NCBI GenBank assembly: GCA_002398485.1
Contig: DGYV01000015.1
Span: forward strand, 15,712-30,027
DNA from: Peptococcaceae bacterium UBA4997
GTDB taxonomy: Bacteria > Bacillota > Dehalobacteriia > UBA4068 > UBA4997
DNA: 14,316 bases
Direction of reading: 5' to 3'
Below, piece after piece: positions 1-7,986 of the stretch. Both the position numbers and the translations under genes were made by a program. The notes under the pieces are model-generated. The model did not search any database. It was not told the origin of the DNA and was given only the letters and a program-made list of their open reading frames with translations. Position 1 is the first letter of the stretch; each line of letters starts with the position of its first letter.

Positions 1-905
1 TTTTGGAAGACAGCGGTTATATGGCACGCGTAGCTTTTGTAATGGATAAGCTTTTGCGGAAAATAGGTCTTTCGGGGCGTAGCTTCGTGCCTATGCTCAT
101 CGGTTTCGGCTGTTCGGTGCCGGCTATCATGGCAACACGTACCCTGGCCAGTGAGCGTGATAGGAAGATGACTATCCTGTTAACTCCTTTTATGAGTTGT
201 TCCGCCAAATTACCTATTTATGCTTTGTTTACTGCCGCCTTTTTTGTAGAATATCAAGCCTTGGTGATGATAAGCTTGTATGTTTTGGGTATGCTAATAG
301 GTGTGTTAAGCGGTTTGGTAATGAAAAAAACGCTTTACCATGGCAACCCCGTGCCTTTTGTAATGGAACTGCCCAATTACCGCCTGCCCAGCCCCAAAAG
401 TGTTGGTCTTTTGCTTTGGGACAAGGCCAGGGATTTTTTGGTACGTGCCTTCACAGTGATTTTTATTGCTACCCTGATAATTTGGTTTTTGCAAACTTTT
501 GATACCCGCATCAATGTGGTGGCAGACAGTTCACAAAGCATGCTTGCCGCAGTTGGTAAATTTATTGCTCCCATATTTACCCCCTTGGGCTTTGGTGATT
601 GGCGCGCGGCCACTGCCATTATTACGGGTTTAAGCGCCAAAGAGGCAGTAGTAAGCTCCCTAGCAGTGCTTACAGGAACTACCATAACTGCTCTGCCGCA
701 GGCTTTAAGCAGTCTTTTTACGCCGCTTGCCGCTGTTTCTTTCTTGGTGTTCACGTTGCTTTATACTCCCTGTATTGCCGCTATTGCAGTGATAAGAAGG
801 GAAATGAACAGTGGTTTCAGCGCCCTGCTGCTGGTATTTTACCAAACGGCCATTGCCTGGATAACGGCTTTTGTGGTTTACCGTATTGCTTTGATTTTCT
901 TTTAG
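1..905 (+). CDS. feoB: Ferrous iron transporter FeoB, C-terminal part (5' end outside window)
   Basis: This is the membrane-transport half of FeoB, which moves Fe(II) across the cytoplasmic membrane using an N-terminal G domain that lies outside the window. The reading frame is already open at base 3, so the gene is cut by the window edge. The visible 300 residues start at the family motif EDSGYMAR. They include both Gate regions, GFGCSVPAIM (about residue 35) and the Cys-bearing PFMSCSAKLPIY (about residue 62), and the late motif GLSAKEAVVSSL, with several hydrophobic segments up to a TAG stop at 903-905. A 47-residue Cys-rich partner gene starts 11 nt after the stop, the usual Firmicutes arrangement. 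No feoA is visible, but it could lie upstream. I see no damage in the visible part. Confidence 0.95.
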   Translation, partial: LEDSGYMARVAFVMDKLLRKIGLSGRSFVPMLIGFGCSVPAIMATRTLASERDRKMTILLTPFMSCSAKLPIYALFTAAFFVEYQALVMISLYVLGMLIGVLSGLVMKKTLYHGNPVPFVMELPNYRLPSPKSVGLLLWDKARDFLVRAFTVIFIATLIIWFLQTFDTRINVVADSSQSMLAAVGKFIAPIFTPLGFGDWRAATAIITGLSAKEAVVSSLAVLTGTTITALPQALSSLFTPLAAVSFLVFTLLYTPCIAAIAVIRREMNSGFSALLLVFYQTAIAWITAFVVYRIALIFF

Positions 906-916
906 AGGGTGTTTAA

Positions 917-1060
917 ATGCACTTATTGGATTGGCTTATTTTAGCGGTTTTGGCAGTTGGCGTATTCTTTGCGGTACGCTATTTGCTGAAGTCCAAAAAT
1001 AAAGGCTGTGTAGGCTGCCGTAACTGTCCGTTAAGTAAAACCAAACCTAAACGTAAATAA
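917..1060 (+). CDS. FeoB-associated Cys-rich membrane peptide
   Basis: A 47-residue peptide begins at ATG 917 behind a short GAGGG sequence. It has an N-terminal transmembrane helix (about residues 4-24), then a basic linker and a CxxCxxC cluster (CVGCRNC, about residues 32-38), ending in a Lys/Arg-rich tail. This matches the small FeoB-associated Cys-rich membrane protein family (PF12669), found directly after feoB in many Firmicutes. It is thought to assist Fe(II) uptake, but its exact role is unsettled. It shares a transcript with feoB and is closed by the terminator at 1074-1104. Confidence 0.85.
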   Translation: MHLLDWLILAVLAVGVFFAVRYLLKSKNKGCVGCRNCPLSKTKPKRK

Positions 1061-1073
1061 ATCTTGATTTATA

Positions 1074-1104
1074 AAAAAACAGCCTGAATAATAGGCTGTT
1101 TTTT
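1074..1104 (+). terminator. Intrinsic terminator of the feoB operon
   Basis: A perfect 12-bp stem, AAAAAACAGCCT (1074-1085) against AGGCTGTTTTTT (1093-1104), encloses a 7-nt loop. The right arm ends in a run of six T. The A-run on the left arm could also let it work on the opposite strand. Confidence 0.93.
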
Positions 1105-1138
1105 AATTGATTACTGAGGTTAAAAATTAAAATACTTT

Positions 1139-1400
1139 TCTCCTATCCCCCTTGCCCCTTTCACGGGAAAGGGGAGGATTGTGCCCTGGTCGCTTAGGCT
1201 ACAGTTTTCAAGCACGTCTAGAACAGCTTAATTAATACGCGGACACGCCTCGAAATTTTCTCGTTGAAGTCCGCTAAACGGCATTACAAACTCTTAGGGT
1301 ATTTTATTTATTGCAATGCCGTTTACCTGCTTGCGCTGTTTTATGCATGTGCAAACTCTACGCCACGCTTTACAGGCGCTTATAAAATCAAAACAATATG
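1139..1400. repeat. Non-coding block of tandem stem-loops (possible dispersed palindromic element)
   Basis: Between the feoB terminator and the B12 operon there is no convincing gene. The block holds three separate inverted repeats. CCCCTTTC (1155-1162) pairs with GAAAGGGG (1167-1174). GCGGAC (1239-1244) pairs with GTCCGC (1269-1274). AAACGGCATTACAA (1276-1289) pairs with TTGCAATGCCGTTT (1311-1324), 13 of 14 positions. It looks more GC-rich than the AT-rich spacer after it (about 1400-1610). Stacked hairpins of this kind are typical of REP- or MITE-like elements, but one copy in a window cannot prove that. A structured RNA is an alternative. Confidence 0.4.
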
Positions 1401-1525
1401 ACTAAAATATCCTATAATTGCCATTGCAAGGAATTTAACAGCCAAGGAGTTAAGCTGCTATTCTATATATCAACTTTGCATATTGTAATAATTTATTATT
1501 TTAAGTGAGAGCTTAAATCTTTTTC

Positions 1526-1550
1526 AGCCTATGCTTTTAGGTAGGCTTTC
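1526..1550 (+). terminator. Weak hairpin just ahead of the B12 operon promoter
   Basis: AGCCTA (1526-1531) pairs with TAGGCT (1542-1547) around a 10-nt loop, and T-rich sequence follows. It sits immediately before the -35 box at 1551. It could insulate the B12 operon from upstream transcription, but the stem is short and the call is tentative. Confidence 0.3.
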
Positions 1551-1579
1551 TTGACTTTTTTGAGCTTTCAGTATATACT
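1551..1579 (+). promoter_or_regulatory. Sigma-A promoter of the cobalamin-uptake operon
   Basis: TTGACT (1551-1556) and TATACT (1574-1579) are separated by exactly 17 nt, each matching 5 of 6 consensus positions. Transcription would start near 1586, about 27 nt before the cobalamin riboswitch. This is the best-matched promoter in the window. Confidence 0.8.
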
Positions 1580-1612
1580 TTAGCTTGTCTTTAAATATAA
1601 TTATAATTTAAT

Positions 1613-1792
1613 TAAGGTACGGGTGCTTTAAGCTAAAAAGAAAAAGCCGATGCGAATTCGGTGCGGTCCCGCCACTGTAATGGGGAGCAAGCCAAATAAC
1701 CACTGTTTTGAAACGGGAAGGTTGGCAAGCAATGAGCCTAAGCCAGTAGAACTACCTGTACAACAATGACCGTTTGACCTGCGAAGGACAGG
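1613..1792 (+). promoter_or_regulatory. Cobalamin (adenosylcobalamin-type) riboswitch
   Basis: The leader carries the conserved cobalamin core. It opens with GGTACGGGTGCTT near 1616, then GAATTCGGTGCGGTCCCGCC (from 1654), then CACTGTAATGGGGAGC, a variable helix, and a B12 box of the form AAGCCAGTAGAACTACCTG (1739-1757). A terminator follows at 1819-1852 and the first coding start at 1862. The order aptamer, terminator, gene indicates transcription attenuation: B12 binding should switch the operon off. The 3' boundary of the aptamer is approximate. Confidence 0.92.
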
Positions 1793-1818
1793 AAGGTGAT
1801 TTTGCTTTTATGATTGGC

Positions 1819-1852
1819 AAAGCCGCCTGTAGTGCGGCTTTTATTTTATTTT
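1819..1852 (+). terminator. Riboswitch expression-platform terminator
   Basis: AAAGCCGC (1819-1826) pairs perfectly with GCGGCTTT (1834-1841) around a 7-nt loop. A T-rich tail (TATTTTATTTT) follows. It lies between the B12 aptamer and the start codon, where a premature terminator is expected. Confidence 0.85.
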
Positions 1853-1861
1853 GGGGGTTTT

Positions 1862-2617
1862 ATGATGCAGAAGATCAAATTTCAAAAAATTGCTGTATTG
1901 CTGGTATGCCTGCTTACGGCTTTATTTTTGTTCACCGCCTGTGGTACGGATAAAACAGGGGAAGAACTTTCAACGGATCTAACCCCTTTAAACGGAAATG
2001 CCGAAACCGAAGCTTTAGACGCAGTTGAAGCGGCTGCCGCCGAAACTAAAGTTGGTGTGGCTTCCCTGCAGGCTACCGCCGAACCGACAGAAAGTAAAGA
2101 TACCTCAAATACTGCAACGGCCGCTAAAACCTCAAAAAGCATTGTTACGGCCAAAACAAAAACTACTGCTCAAAATAAAACCGAAACTAAGCTTTGCTGC
2201 ACTTTTTCCATAGTTTGCGGCACCATTTTGGATCATATAGATGATTTCGATACCTCAAAAAAAGATCTTTTGCCTGAAGACGGCATTATCTATGCCACCA
2301 AAAAAGTAGAATTCAAAGAAGGCGAAACGGTTTTCGATGTTTTGCTAAGGGAAACCAAAGCCAATAAGATACACATGGAGTTTTCCAAAACCCCTGTTTA
2401 CAAAAGTAACTATATAGAAGGCTTGAACAATTTGTACGAGTTTGACTGCGGCCCTCTTTCGGGCTGGATGTACAGCGTGAACGATGCGTTTCCGAATTAC
2501 GGCTGCAGCGGTTATAAACTGAAAGACGGCGACAAGGTGGAATGGCTGTATACCTGCGAATTAGGCAGAGATATAGGTGCACCGGAATGGAAAGAGGTGG
2601 CGCCTCCAAGTGAATAG
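1862..2617 (+). CDS. DUF4430 (transcobalamin-like) lipoprotein, probable surface cobalamin binder
   Basis: A 251-residue exported lipoprotein. A lipoprotein signal peptide with lipobox LFTAC puts the acylated Cys at residue 27. A Thr/Ala/Lys-rich spacer (about 28-110) should lift the domain off the membrane. The C-terminal domain (about 112-235) ends in the hallmark SGWMYSVNDAFPNYGC ... DGDKVEWLYTCELGRDIG of DUF4430. That family is related to the C-terminal domain of animal transcobalamin and intrinsic factor. I start it at ATG 1862, 5 nt after a GGGGG tract; the next codon is also ATG. An upstream in-frame TTG at 1814 would place the start inside the riboswitch terminator, so I reject it. 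The cobalamin riboswitch in front and the ECF transporter behind suggest it captures B12 outside the cell and hands it to the transporter. Binding is inference. Confidence 0.85.
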   Translation: MMQKIKFQKIAVLLVCLLTALFLFTACGTDKTGEELSTDLTPLNGNAETEALDAVEAAAAETKVGVASLQATAEPTESKDTSNTATAAKTSKSIVTAKTKTTAQNKTETKLCCTFSIVCGTILDHIDDFDTSKKDLLPEDGIIYATKKVEFKEGETVFDVLLRETKANKIHMEFSKTPVYKSNYIEGLNNLYEFDCGPLSGWMYSVNDAFPNYGCSGYKLKDGDKVEWLYTCELGRDIGAPEWKEVAPPSE

Positions 2618-3491
2618 TGCTTTTGCTTCTTATCATCCCATTATCAACTTTACTTATTTTTTAGGCATCATCTTTTTTACCATGTTTTTTATGCATCCAT
2701 TCCTGCTGGTTATTTCGCTTACGGCTGCGTTTATTTATTCTTTATGGCTGGGCGGTAGAAGGGCTTTCAAATTCAACCTGGTATTTCTTTTGCCCATGCT
2801 TTTTATTGTGGTTCTTATCAACCCGCTTTTTAACCATGAGGGTGCTACTATTTTGTTTTATTTAAGGGAAAACCCCATAACCCGTGAATCCATAATTTAT
2901 GGCATTGCTTCCGCCGTTATGTTTGTAAGCGTTATTTTATGGTTTTCCTGTTATAATAAAATAATGACTTCCGATAAATTTATGTATGTGTTCGGCAGGC
3001 TTATACCGGCGCTTTCTTTGATAATCAGCATGGTACTGCGTTTTGTGCCCATGTTCAAGGCTCAGCTGAATGTTATTTCCGCGGGACAAAAGGCTATAGG
3101 ACGTGATGTTTCACAGGGCAATCTTTTAGATAAAGCCAAAAACGGTCTGAAAATACTTTCCATACTTATAACCTGGGCTTTGGAAAATGCTATTGAAACG
3201 GCAGATTCCATGCGTGCCAGGGGTTATGGCTTGAAAGGGCGCACCAGCTTTTCCCTTTTTCGTTTCGATGCCAGGGACAAAGCTCTGCTTGTCCTTATGC
3301 TTTTATGTATCGCCGTGGTGATGTTGGGGGCTTTTTTGGGTAAAACCACTATCGATTATTTTCCTTTATTTGTAATGGGCGAACTAAGTTCGTTTAGTAT
3401 CACGGTTTATGTGGTATATGTTTTGTTTGCGTTTTTACCCCTTATTTTGGATGTGGTGGAGGAGCTTAAATGGCAATCCTTGAAAGCATAA
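2610..3491 (+). CDS. ecfT: ECF transporter transmembrane T subunit
   Basis: The scaffold membrane subunit of an energy-coupling factor transporter, about 293 residues, with several hydrophobic helices. It carries the EcfT coupling motif MRARGYG (Arg-Ala-Arg-Gly at about 202-205), which docks onto the ATPase. I place the start at GTG 2610, about 10 nt after GAGGTGG (2593-2599). It overlaps the lipoprotein stop by 8 nt, which suggests translational coupling. An upstream in-frame ATG (2577) lies deep in the previous gene with no clear ribosome site. The gene overlaps the ATPase by 22 nt. Its function in cobalamin uptake comes from the operon context, since EcfT itself does not fix substrate. Confidence 0.88.
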   Translation: MNSAFASYHPIINFTYFLGIIFFTMFFMHPFLLVISLTAAFIYSLWLGGRRAFKFNLVFLLPMLFIVVLINPLFNHEGATILFYLRENPITRESIIYGIASAVMFVSVILWFSCYNKIMTSDKFMYVFGRLIPALSLIISMVLRFVPMFKAQLNVISAGQKAIGRDVSQGNLLDKAKNGLKILSILITWALENAIETADSMRARGYGLKGRTSFSLFRFDARDKALLVLMLLCIAVVMLGAFLGKTTIDYFPLFVMGELSSFSITVYVVYVLFAFLPLILDVVEELKWQSLKA

Positions 3492-5137
3492 ATTTTAATT
3501 TCAGCTATCCCTTAAGAAACGAGCCTGCCTTAAAAAATATCAATTTGGCTGTAGAGGCAGGGGAGTTTGTAGTGATCTGCGGCAAATCCGGTTGTGGTAA
3601 AAGCACCTTGCTTAGGCAGTTTAAAAGGGTGCTGGCGCCGCATGGTCAAAAAAGCGGACAGCTTTTTTTCAAAGATATGCCTCTTGAAAAAGTGGCAGAT
3701 AGGCTGGAAGCCCAGGCTATAGGTTATGTACTGCAAAGCCCCGAAAACCAAATAGTTACCGATAAGGTATGGCACGAGCTGGCCTTTGGGCTGGAAAGCT
3801 TGGGTTATGATAAAGCCATCATCCGTTTGCGAGTGGGTGAAATGGCCAGCTTTTTTGGCATAGAAGATTGGTTCCGTAAAAATGTTACCGAGCTTTCAGG
3901 CGGTCAAAAACAACTGTTAAATTTGGCTTCCGTAATGGCTATGCAGCCCGAGATATTGATTTTGGATGAGCCTACCAGCCAGCTTGACCCCATAGCGGCT
4001 TCCGATTTTTTGGCTACCGTTGCCAAAATCAACAGAGAGCTTGGCACTACGGTAATAATGAGCGAACACCGTTTGGAAGAGGTTATGCCAATGGCGGACA
4101 GGGTGGTGGTCATGGACAATGCCGAGATCATCGTCTGCGATATACCCCGCAAGGTGGGCTGGCAACTTTTTTCAGCTAAACATGATATGTTCAGTGCCAT
4201 GCCTGCACCCATGCAGATATACGGTGGTGTTGAAGGCGATGGTGCCTACCCTATAACCGTGCGTGAAGGCAGGTGGTGGCTCACCAACCGTTACGGTATT
4301 GCTGAAGCCGTGAAGCCTACATCTGTGCTTCAGCAGTCTAGTCAAAATGAAGCTGCGGTAGTGTTTAAGGATGTTTGGTTTAAATACGAAAAAAACGAGC
4401 CCGATGTCATCAAGGACCTGAATATTGCTATACCCAAGGATTGCCTTTATGCTATAGCAGGCGGCAACGGCACGGGTAAAAGCACAACATTGAGCCTTAT
4501 TTCGGGCATAAACAAGCCTTATCGCGGCAAAATAAGCGTGCTGGGTAAAGATATAAGCAAATTCAAAAATAATGAGCTGGCTTGCGGTATTATGGGCTTG
4601 TTGCCGCAAAATCCGCAGGCGCTGTTTGTGAAAAAAACCGTGGAACTGGATTTACTGGAAGTTTTGGAAAAAAGCAAGCTTAGCCAAGCGGAAAAGCTGT
4701 TAAAAGTAAAAGCTATGGCGGAGCTTGTGGAAATAAGCGAGTTGCTTTCTTACCACCCTTATGATCTTTCGGGTGGTGAGCAGGAAAGGGCGGCCCTGGC
4801 CAAAGTAATGCTGTTGGAGCCGCAGATATTGCTTTTGGATGAGCCCACCAAAGGTTTGGACAGCCATTTCAAAGCTAAATTTGCCACCATTTTGCAAAAG
4901 CTTTTGGCAAAAGGTGTTACGGTGATAATGGTTTCACATGATATTGAATTTTGTGCCAAATACGCTAACTACTGTGCCTTGTTTTTTGATGGCTCGGTGA
5001 TAAGCCATGGCGAGCCAAAAAGCTTTTTTGCAGGCAACAGCTTTTATACAACAGCGGCCAACCGTATGTGCAGGGGTGTTTTTCCCAATGCGGTAACTAT
5101 AGAGGATGTGATAGAGGAGTGCAGAAAGAAAAATTAA
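3470..5137 (+). CDS. ECF transporter ATPase, two ABC domains in one chain (EcfA-EcfA')
   Basis: A 555-residue protein with two complete ABC ATPase domains that power the ECF transporter from the cytoplasmic side. Domain 1 has Walker A GKSGCGKST (38-46), Q-loop LQSPENQ, signature LSGGQ (142-146), Walker B ILILDEP (162-168) and a switch His in SEH (198-200). Domain 2 has Walker A GGNGTGKST (331-339), signature LSGGE (433-437), Walker B ILLLDEP (453-459) and switch His in VSHD. Most Firmicutes encode EcfA1 and EcfA2 as separate proteins. The fused form is a known variant of dedicated (group I or YkoD-like) systems. GGAGGAG-like sequence just before ATG 3470 supports the start. It overlaps ecfT by 22 nt, and the S subunit is read from its 3' end. 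All catalytic motifs appear intact. Confidence 0.93.
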   Translation: MAILESINFNFSYPLRNEPALKNINLAVEAGEFVVICGKSGCGKSTLLRQFKRVLAPHGQKSGQLFFKDMPLEKVADRLEAQAIGYVLQSPENQIVTDKVWHELAFGLESLGYDKAIIRLRVGEMASFFGIEDWFRKNVTELSGGQKQLLNLASVMAMQPEILILDEPTSQLDPIAASDFLATVAKINRELGTTVIMSEHRLEEVMPMADRVVVMDNAEIIVCDIPRKVGWQLFSAKHDMFSAMPAPMQIYGGVEGDGAYPITVREGRWWLTNRYGIAEAVKPTSVLQQSSQNEAAVVFKDVWFKYEKNEPDVIKDLNIAIPKDCLYAIAGGNGTGKSTTLSLISGINKPYRGKISVLGKDISKFKNNELACGIMGLLPQNPQALFVKKTVELDLLEVLEKSKLSQAEKLLKVKAMAELVEISELLSYHPYDLSGGEQERAALAKVMLLEPQILLLDEPTKGLDSHFKAKFATILQKLLAKGVTVIMVSHDIEFCAKYANYCALFFDGSVISHGEPKSFFAGNSFYTTAANRMCRGVFPNAVTIEDVIEECRKKN

Positions 5138-5850
5138 ATCCACCTAAAAAGTTGAGCAAACGTACACTTTTGGCATCCGTTTTGATATTGCTGGTTATAC
5201 CCGCTACCATTTTGTTCGGCATCTTCTTTTTGAATGACAGGCGCTATTATTTTGTAAGTTTATTATTGGTAACCTATTCACTTTTGCCGTTTTTCTTTGT
5301 TTTTGAAAACCGCAAACCGCAGGCTAGGGAATTGGTGGTCATTGCCGTTTTGGTGGCCTTGGCGGTAGCGGGCAGGGGTGCTTTTTTTATGCTGCCGCAG
5401 TTCAAGCCCGTGTTGGCTATAGTTATAATTTCCGCCTTGGCTTTCGGGGCGGAAACGGGTTTTTTGGTGGGCGCACTCACGGCTTTTGTTTCTAACTTTT
5501 TTTTCGGACAGGGGCCATGGACACCGTGGCAAATGTTTGCTATGGGCATTATTGGTTTTTTAGCTGGTATTTTGTTTCAAAAAGGTATATTGAGCCGTAA
5601 AAAATTTCCACTTTGCCTATTTGGTGCTTTAACAACTTTTTTGATTTACGGTGGCATCATGAACCCTTCTTCTGTGCTCATGTTTACCAGCAGGCTTACT
5701 TGGGAAAGCTTGATTGCTGCCTATATTTCAGGCTTTTGGTTCGATTTGGTACACGCTGTTTCCACAGTATTTTTTTTGTATGTTTTAACTGACCCCATGC
5801 TGGATAAGCTGGACAGGATCAAAATAAAATACGGGATTTTAAGAGAATAA
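5119..5850 (+). CDS. ECF transporter S component, probable cobalamin-specific (CbrT-like)
   Basis: The substrate-binding membrane subunit, about 243 residues with roughly six hydrophobic helices. The middle section, LPQFKPVLAIVIISALAFGA followed by FFFGQGPWTPWQM, resembles S components annotated as cobalamin-specific (CbrT/CblT type) in ECF operons. The start is uncertain. GTG 5119 is preferred because it keeps a short basic N-terminus before the first helix, but its nearest ribosome site (GAGG at 5102-5105) is rather distant. ATG 5068 lies 51 nt further upstream inside the ATPase gene. TTG 5151 has no ribosome site. Cobalamin as substrate is inferred from the riboswitch and the DUF4430 lipoprotein in the same operon. 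This is the last gene before the terminator at 5950. Confidence 0.82.
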   Translation: MQKEKLNPPKKLSKRTLLASVLILLVIPATILFGIFFLNDRRYYFVSLLLVTYSLLPFFFVFENRKPQARELVVIAVLVALAVAGRGAFFMLPQFKPVLAIVIISALAFGAETGFLVGALTAFVSNFFFGQGPWTPWQMFAMGIIGFLAGILFQKGILSRKKFPLCLFGALTTFLIYGGIMNPSSVLMFTSRLTWESLIAAYISGFWFDLVHAVSTVFFLYVLTDPMLDKLDRIKIKYGILRE

Positions 5851-5949
5851 AAAAGCCTTTAAAATTCTTCTCTTATGCACAGAATAACAGGAGATATATA
5901 CATCTAAGCTATTAATTGCATAATAAATATCAGTCTATATTTTAAAATA

Positions 5950-5981
5950 AAAAGAGAAAAACATGATTGTTTTTCTCTTTT
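5950..5981. terminator. Perfect bidirectional terminator between convergent operons
   Basis: A 13-bp perfect stem, AAAAGAGAAAAAC (5950-5962) with GTTTTTCTCTTTT (5969-5981), encloses loop ATGATT. Both strands end in a T-rich tract, so it can end the B12 operon (plus strand) and the menA-menG operon (minus strand). Confidence 0.9.
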
Positions 5982-6053
5982 ATATTTATTGTGATATTAT
6001 TTATCTGATTAGGCAGTAAATCGGTTTCAGTGTAAATTTCCCAAATAGGTTTC

Positions 6054-6746
6054 TTATTTGTAGCCCACGTGTCTTGCAGCCGAGCCGAACAGATAGGCTT
6101 TGTATTTTACGTTTTTTAGCCCTACTTTCCGCATCAGTGCGGCCAAAGCGGGCTTGCTTAGAAAGGCTTCTGTGGATTCATTTAGCCACTGGTATTCGTT
6201 TTTATGTTTGCTGAAGATGTTGCCGAAGAAGGGCATTATATATTTGAAATATAGCTTAAAAAAAGGCTTTATCAGGGGCGAATGGGGGTAGGAGGAATCA
6301 AGGCAGTAAACGGGCGAGCCTGCTTTAATCACACGCCGCATTTCACTTAATACCTTGCTATAATCCGCTACATTGCGTAAACCAAAGGAAATAACAGCAC
6401 AATCAAAAGTATTATCCGCAAAAGTAAGTGCCATAGCATTGCCTTCCGTAAATTCTATATTATTGAGCTCTGCTTTTTTTTGACGTTCTTTAGCAACTTT
6501 AAGCATATTGGCGGAAAAGTCTGCGCCCGTGATTTTGGCTTTAGGGTTCATTTCAGCCAGGGCTAGGGAAATATCGCCAGTGCCGCAGCACAAGTCTAAA
6601 ACCTTTGCGGGATTTTGGGTACTTATGTCCTGTATCATTTCCATTTTCCATTTACGGTGGTGTCCAAAGCTGATTATATCGTTCATTTTATCATAATCTT
6701 GGGAGATGTTTTCAAATACGCTGTGTACACGCTGTTCCTTATCCAT
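6054..6746 (-). CDS. menG: Demethylmenaquinone methyltransferase MenG (UbiE family)
   Basis: A 230-residue SAM-dependent methyltransferase that makes the last step of menaquinone synthesis, C-methylation of demethylmenaquinone. SAM motif I is VLDLCCGTGD (49-58). The UbiE signatures FENISQDYDKMNDIISFGHH (11-30) and FGLRNV (121-126) are present. Length is normal for the family. Its ATG (6746, minus strand) overlaps the end of menA by 8 nt, and a GGAGG sits at the expected distance inside the menA 3' end, so the two are co-translated. With no ubiquinone genes in view and menA adjacent, MenG is preferred over UbiE. Confidence 0.93.
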   Translation of the reverse strand: MDKEQRVHSVFENISQDYDKMNDIISFGHHRKWKMEMIQDISTQNPAKVLDLCCGTGDISLALAEMNPKAKITGADFSANMLKVAKERQKKAELNNIEFTEGNAMALTFADNTFDCAVISFGLRNVADYSKVLSEMRRVIKAGSPVYCLDSSYPHSPLIKPFFKLYFKYIMPFFGNIFSKHKNEYQWLNESTEAFLSKPALAALMRKVGLKNVKYKAYLFGSAARHVGYK

Positions 6747-7653
6747 TCAGCAATACCTCCGCCAAAATGATCAAAAGATAATATATGTTGATGGTTTTAA
6801 CAAGCTTTAAGGTAGTACCCAAAGCTTGACGGCGGTGTGCAAGATCCAGCGGTATTTTAAGATAAGCCTTCAGGTAGAAGAAACAATGTATAGCCATGAT
6901 GATGGCAAGCGGGCTGCCATCATGGAAATGCCAAAAGCCTAAATGAGCAACCATTAAAATTGCTAATATAAAACCTATAATAAGTAAAAGCTTAGTGTTT
7001 TTCTGCCCTAACAAAATAGGCAGGGTATGGCGTGAAGCTTCTTTATCTTTTATGATATCGCAGCCGTTATTAGTAAGCATGATCAGGCCTATAGTAAGAA
7101 TGAGCGGAGAAGCATAGTATAAAACCATGGGTTCAAAGCTAACTGTTAAGGCATAATAAACAGCCATAGTGATGATGCCGCCCATTACAAAACCTGAAGT
7201 GATTTCGCCCAAAGGCGTATAGGATATGGGCAGCGGCCCCGCAGAATAAAACAGAAGAATAGGTAAGCCAAAAGCGCCGAAAAGCAAAAGCCAAAAGGAT
7301 GAAGCCAAGCATAAAAGTAAACCCAAAACAGCGGCAAGGGCAATAAAAACAATGGCAACACCCAAAGCGGTTTTAGGATTTATATTGTGGTAAACCATGG
7401 CAGCATCATGAGCGTCTGGACAGTTTGTTGCATCATCCGCACCTTTAACAAAATCCATATAATCATTTAGGGTGTTCACAGCTGATTGCAACAACACAGA
7501 AACGGCCAATGTTCCCAAAAATATCAAAAGATTAAAAGAGTGGCCAAAAGCGCAGGCCAAAAGAGTGCCTAAAAGTACGGGAAAGATACTTGCTACCCAA
7601 GTGTGGGGCGCAGCCAGTTCTTTTACGGCCTTAAAAGTTAATTTATTATACAT
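6739..7653 (-). CDS. menA: 1,4-dihydroxy-2-naphthoate polyprenyltransferase MenA
   Basis: A 304-residue UbiA-superfamily membrane prenyltransferase that joins a polyprenyl chain to 1,4-dihydroxy-2-naphthoate, giving demethylmenaquinone for MenG. The first Asp-rich motif is in VNTLNDYMDFVKGADD (N60, D64, D67). The second is CDIIKDKEASRHTL (D199, D203). Both bind Mg-diphosphate. About eight or nine hydrophobic helices fill the rest. AGGAGGT lies just before its ATG (7653, minus strand), and an extended -10 promoter sits about 30 nt further out. Other men genes are not in the window. Confidence 0.92.
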   Translation of the reverse strand: MYNKLTFKAVKELAAPHTWVASIFPVLLGTLLACAFGHSFNLLIFLGTLAVSVLLQSAVNTLNDYMDFVKGADDATNCPDAHDAAMVYHNINPKTALGVAIVFIALAAVLGLLLCLASSFWLLLFGAFGLPILLFYSAGPLPISYTPLGEITSGFVMGGIITMAVYYALTVSFEPMVLYYASPLILTIGLIMLTNNGCDIIKDKEASRHTLPILLGQKNTKLLLIIGFILAILMVAHLGFWHFHDGSPLAIIMAIHCFFYLKAYLKIPLDLAHRRQALGTTLKLVKTINIYYLLIILAEVLLNG

Positions 7654-7679
7654 TTTTACCTCCTGAAAGTTGTCGATTC

Positions 7680-7688
7680 ATTATAGCA
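7680..7688 (-). promoter_or_regulatory. Extended -10 promoter for menA-menG
   Basis: Read on the minus strand, this is TGCTATAAT: a perfect TATAAT with the TGn extension and no good -35 box at 16-18 nt. The start would fall near 7673, giving a very short leader with AGGAGGT before the menA ATG. Confidence 0.6.
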
Positions 7689-7911
7689 CAGTTTCTATAA
7701 AACCGCTATTGCTCAATTGAATAAAAGATGGTATAAAATAAAATAAAAGTTATTAATAAATTATAAAAGCAGTGCTGTAAATTTATATTTTATTTTGCAA
7801 ATTAGTGATGTTTAAATAGCTTATTATTTGTTGTAATATATGTATATAGTAGACATTTGTTTTATTTATTTTTATGAGCTTTTGTTTTTTAAGTAAAAAA
7901 ACAATTTAAGA

Positions 7912-7986
7912 TTAGGCAAACTTATTGAAAAATAAGGATGCAAATCCATGAGCCTAAACCGTTGGGCTATGATAGTCGGCTGCAAT
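7912..7986 (+). promoter_or_regulatory. Degenerate class I cyclic-di-GMP riboswitch (GEMM-I)
   Basis: The bases from 7915 to 7938 are identical to the 24 bases at 8995-9018 in the second riboswitch. The almost invariant GGACGCAAAGCC reads GGATGCAAATCC here, and the 3' GCCGGTTGC reads GTCGGCTGC. By comparison with the Vibrio Vc2 aptamer, the three ligand-contacting bases remain: G before CAAA (7916), the middle A of GCAAA, and the C of the 3' TGC. P1 is weakened by one mismatch. Downstream, CTGC (7980-7983) can pair with GCAG near 8020 and CAGC with GCTG, a poor version of the terminator after the second copy. The surrounding 7690-7911 is AT-rich with no gene. It may bind weakly or be dead. 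Confidence 0.7.

Noticed and set aside
1239..1324. tRNA or other classical RNA gene
   Set aside because: The paired arms do not form a cloverleaf, and no T-loop GGTTCGA-like sequence or CCA end is seen.
1814..1861. Upstream TTG start for the DUF4430 lipoprotein
   Set aside because: It would lie within the riboswitch terminator stem and put a charged extension before a standard lipoprotein signal peptide.
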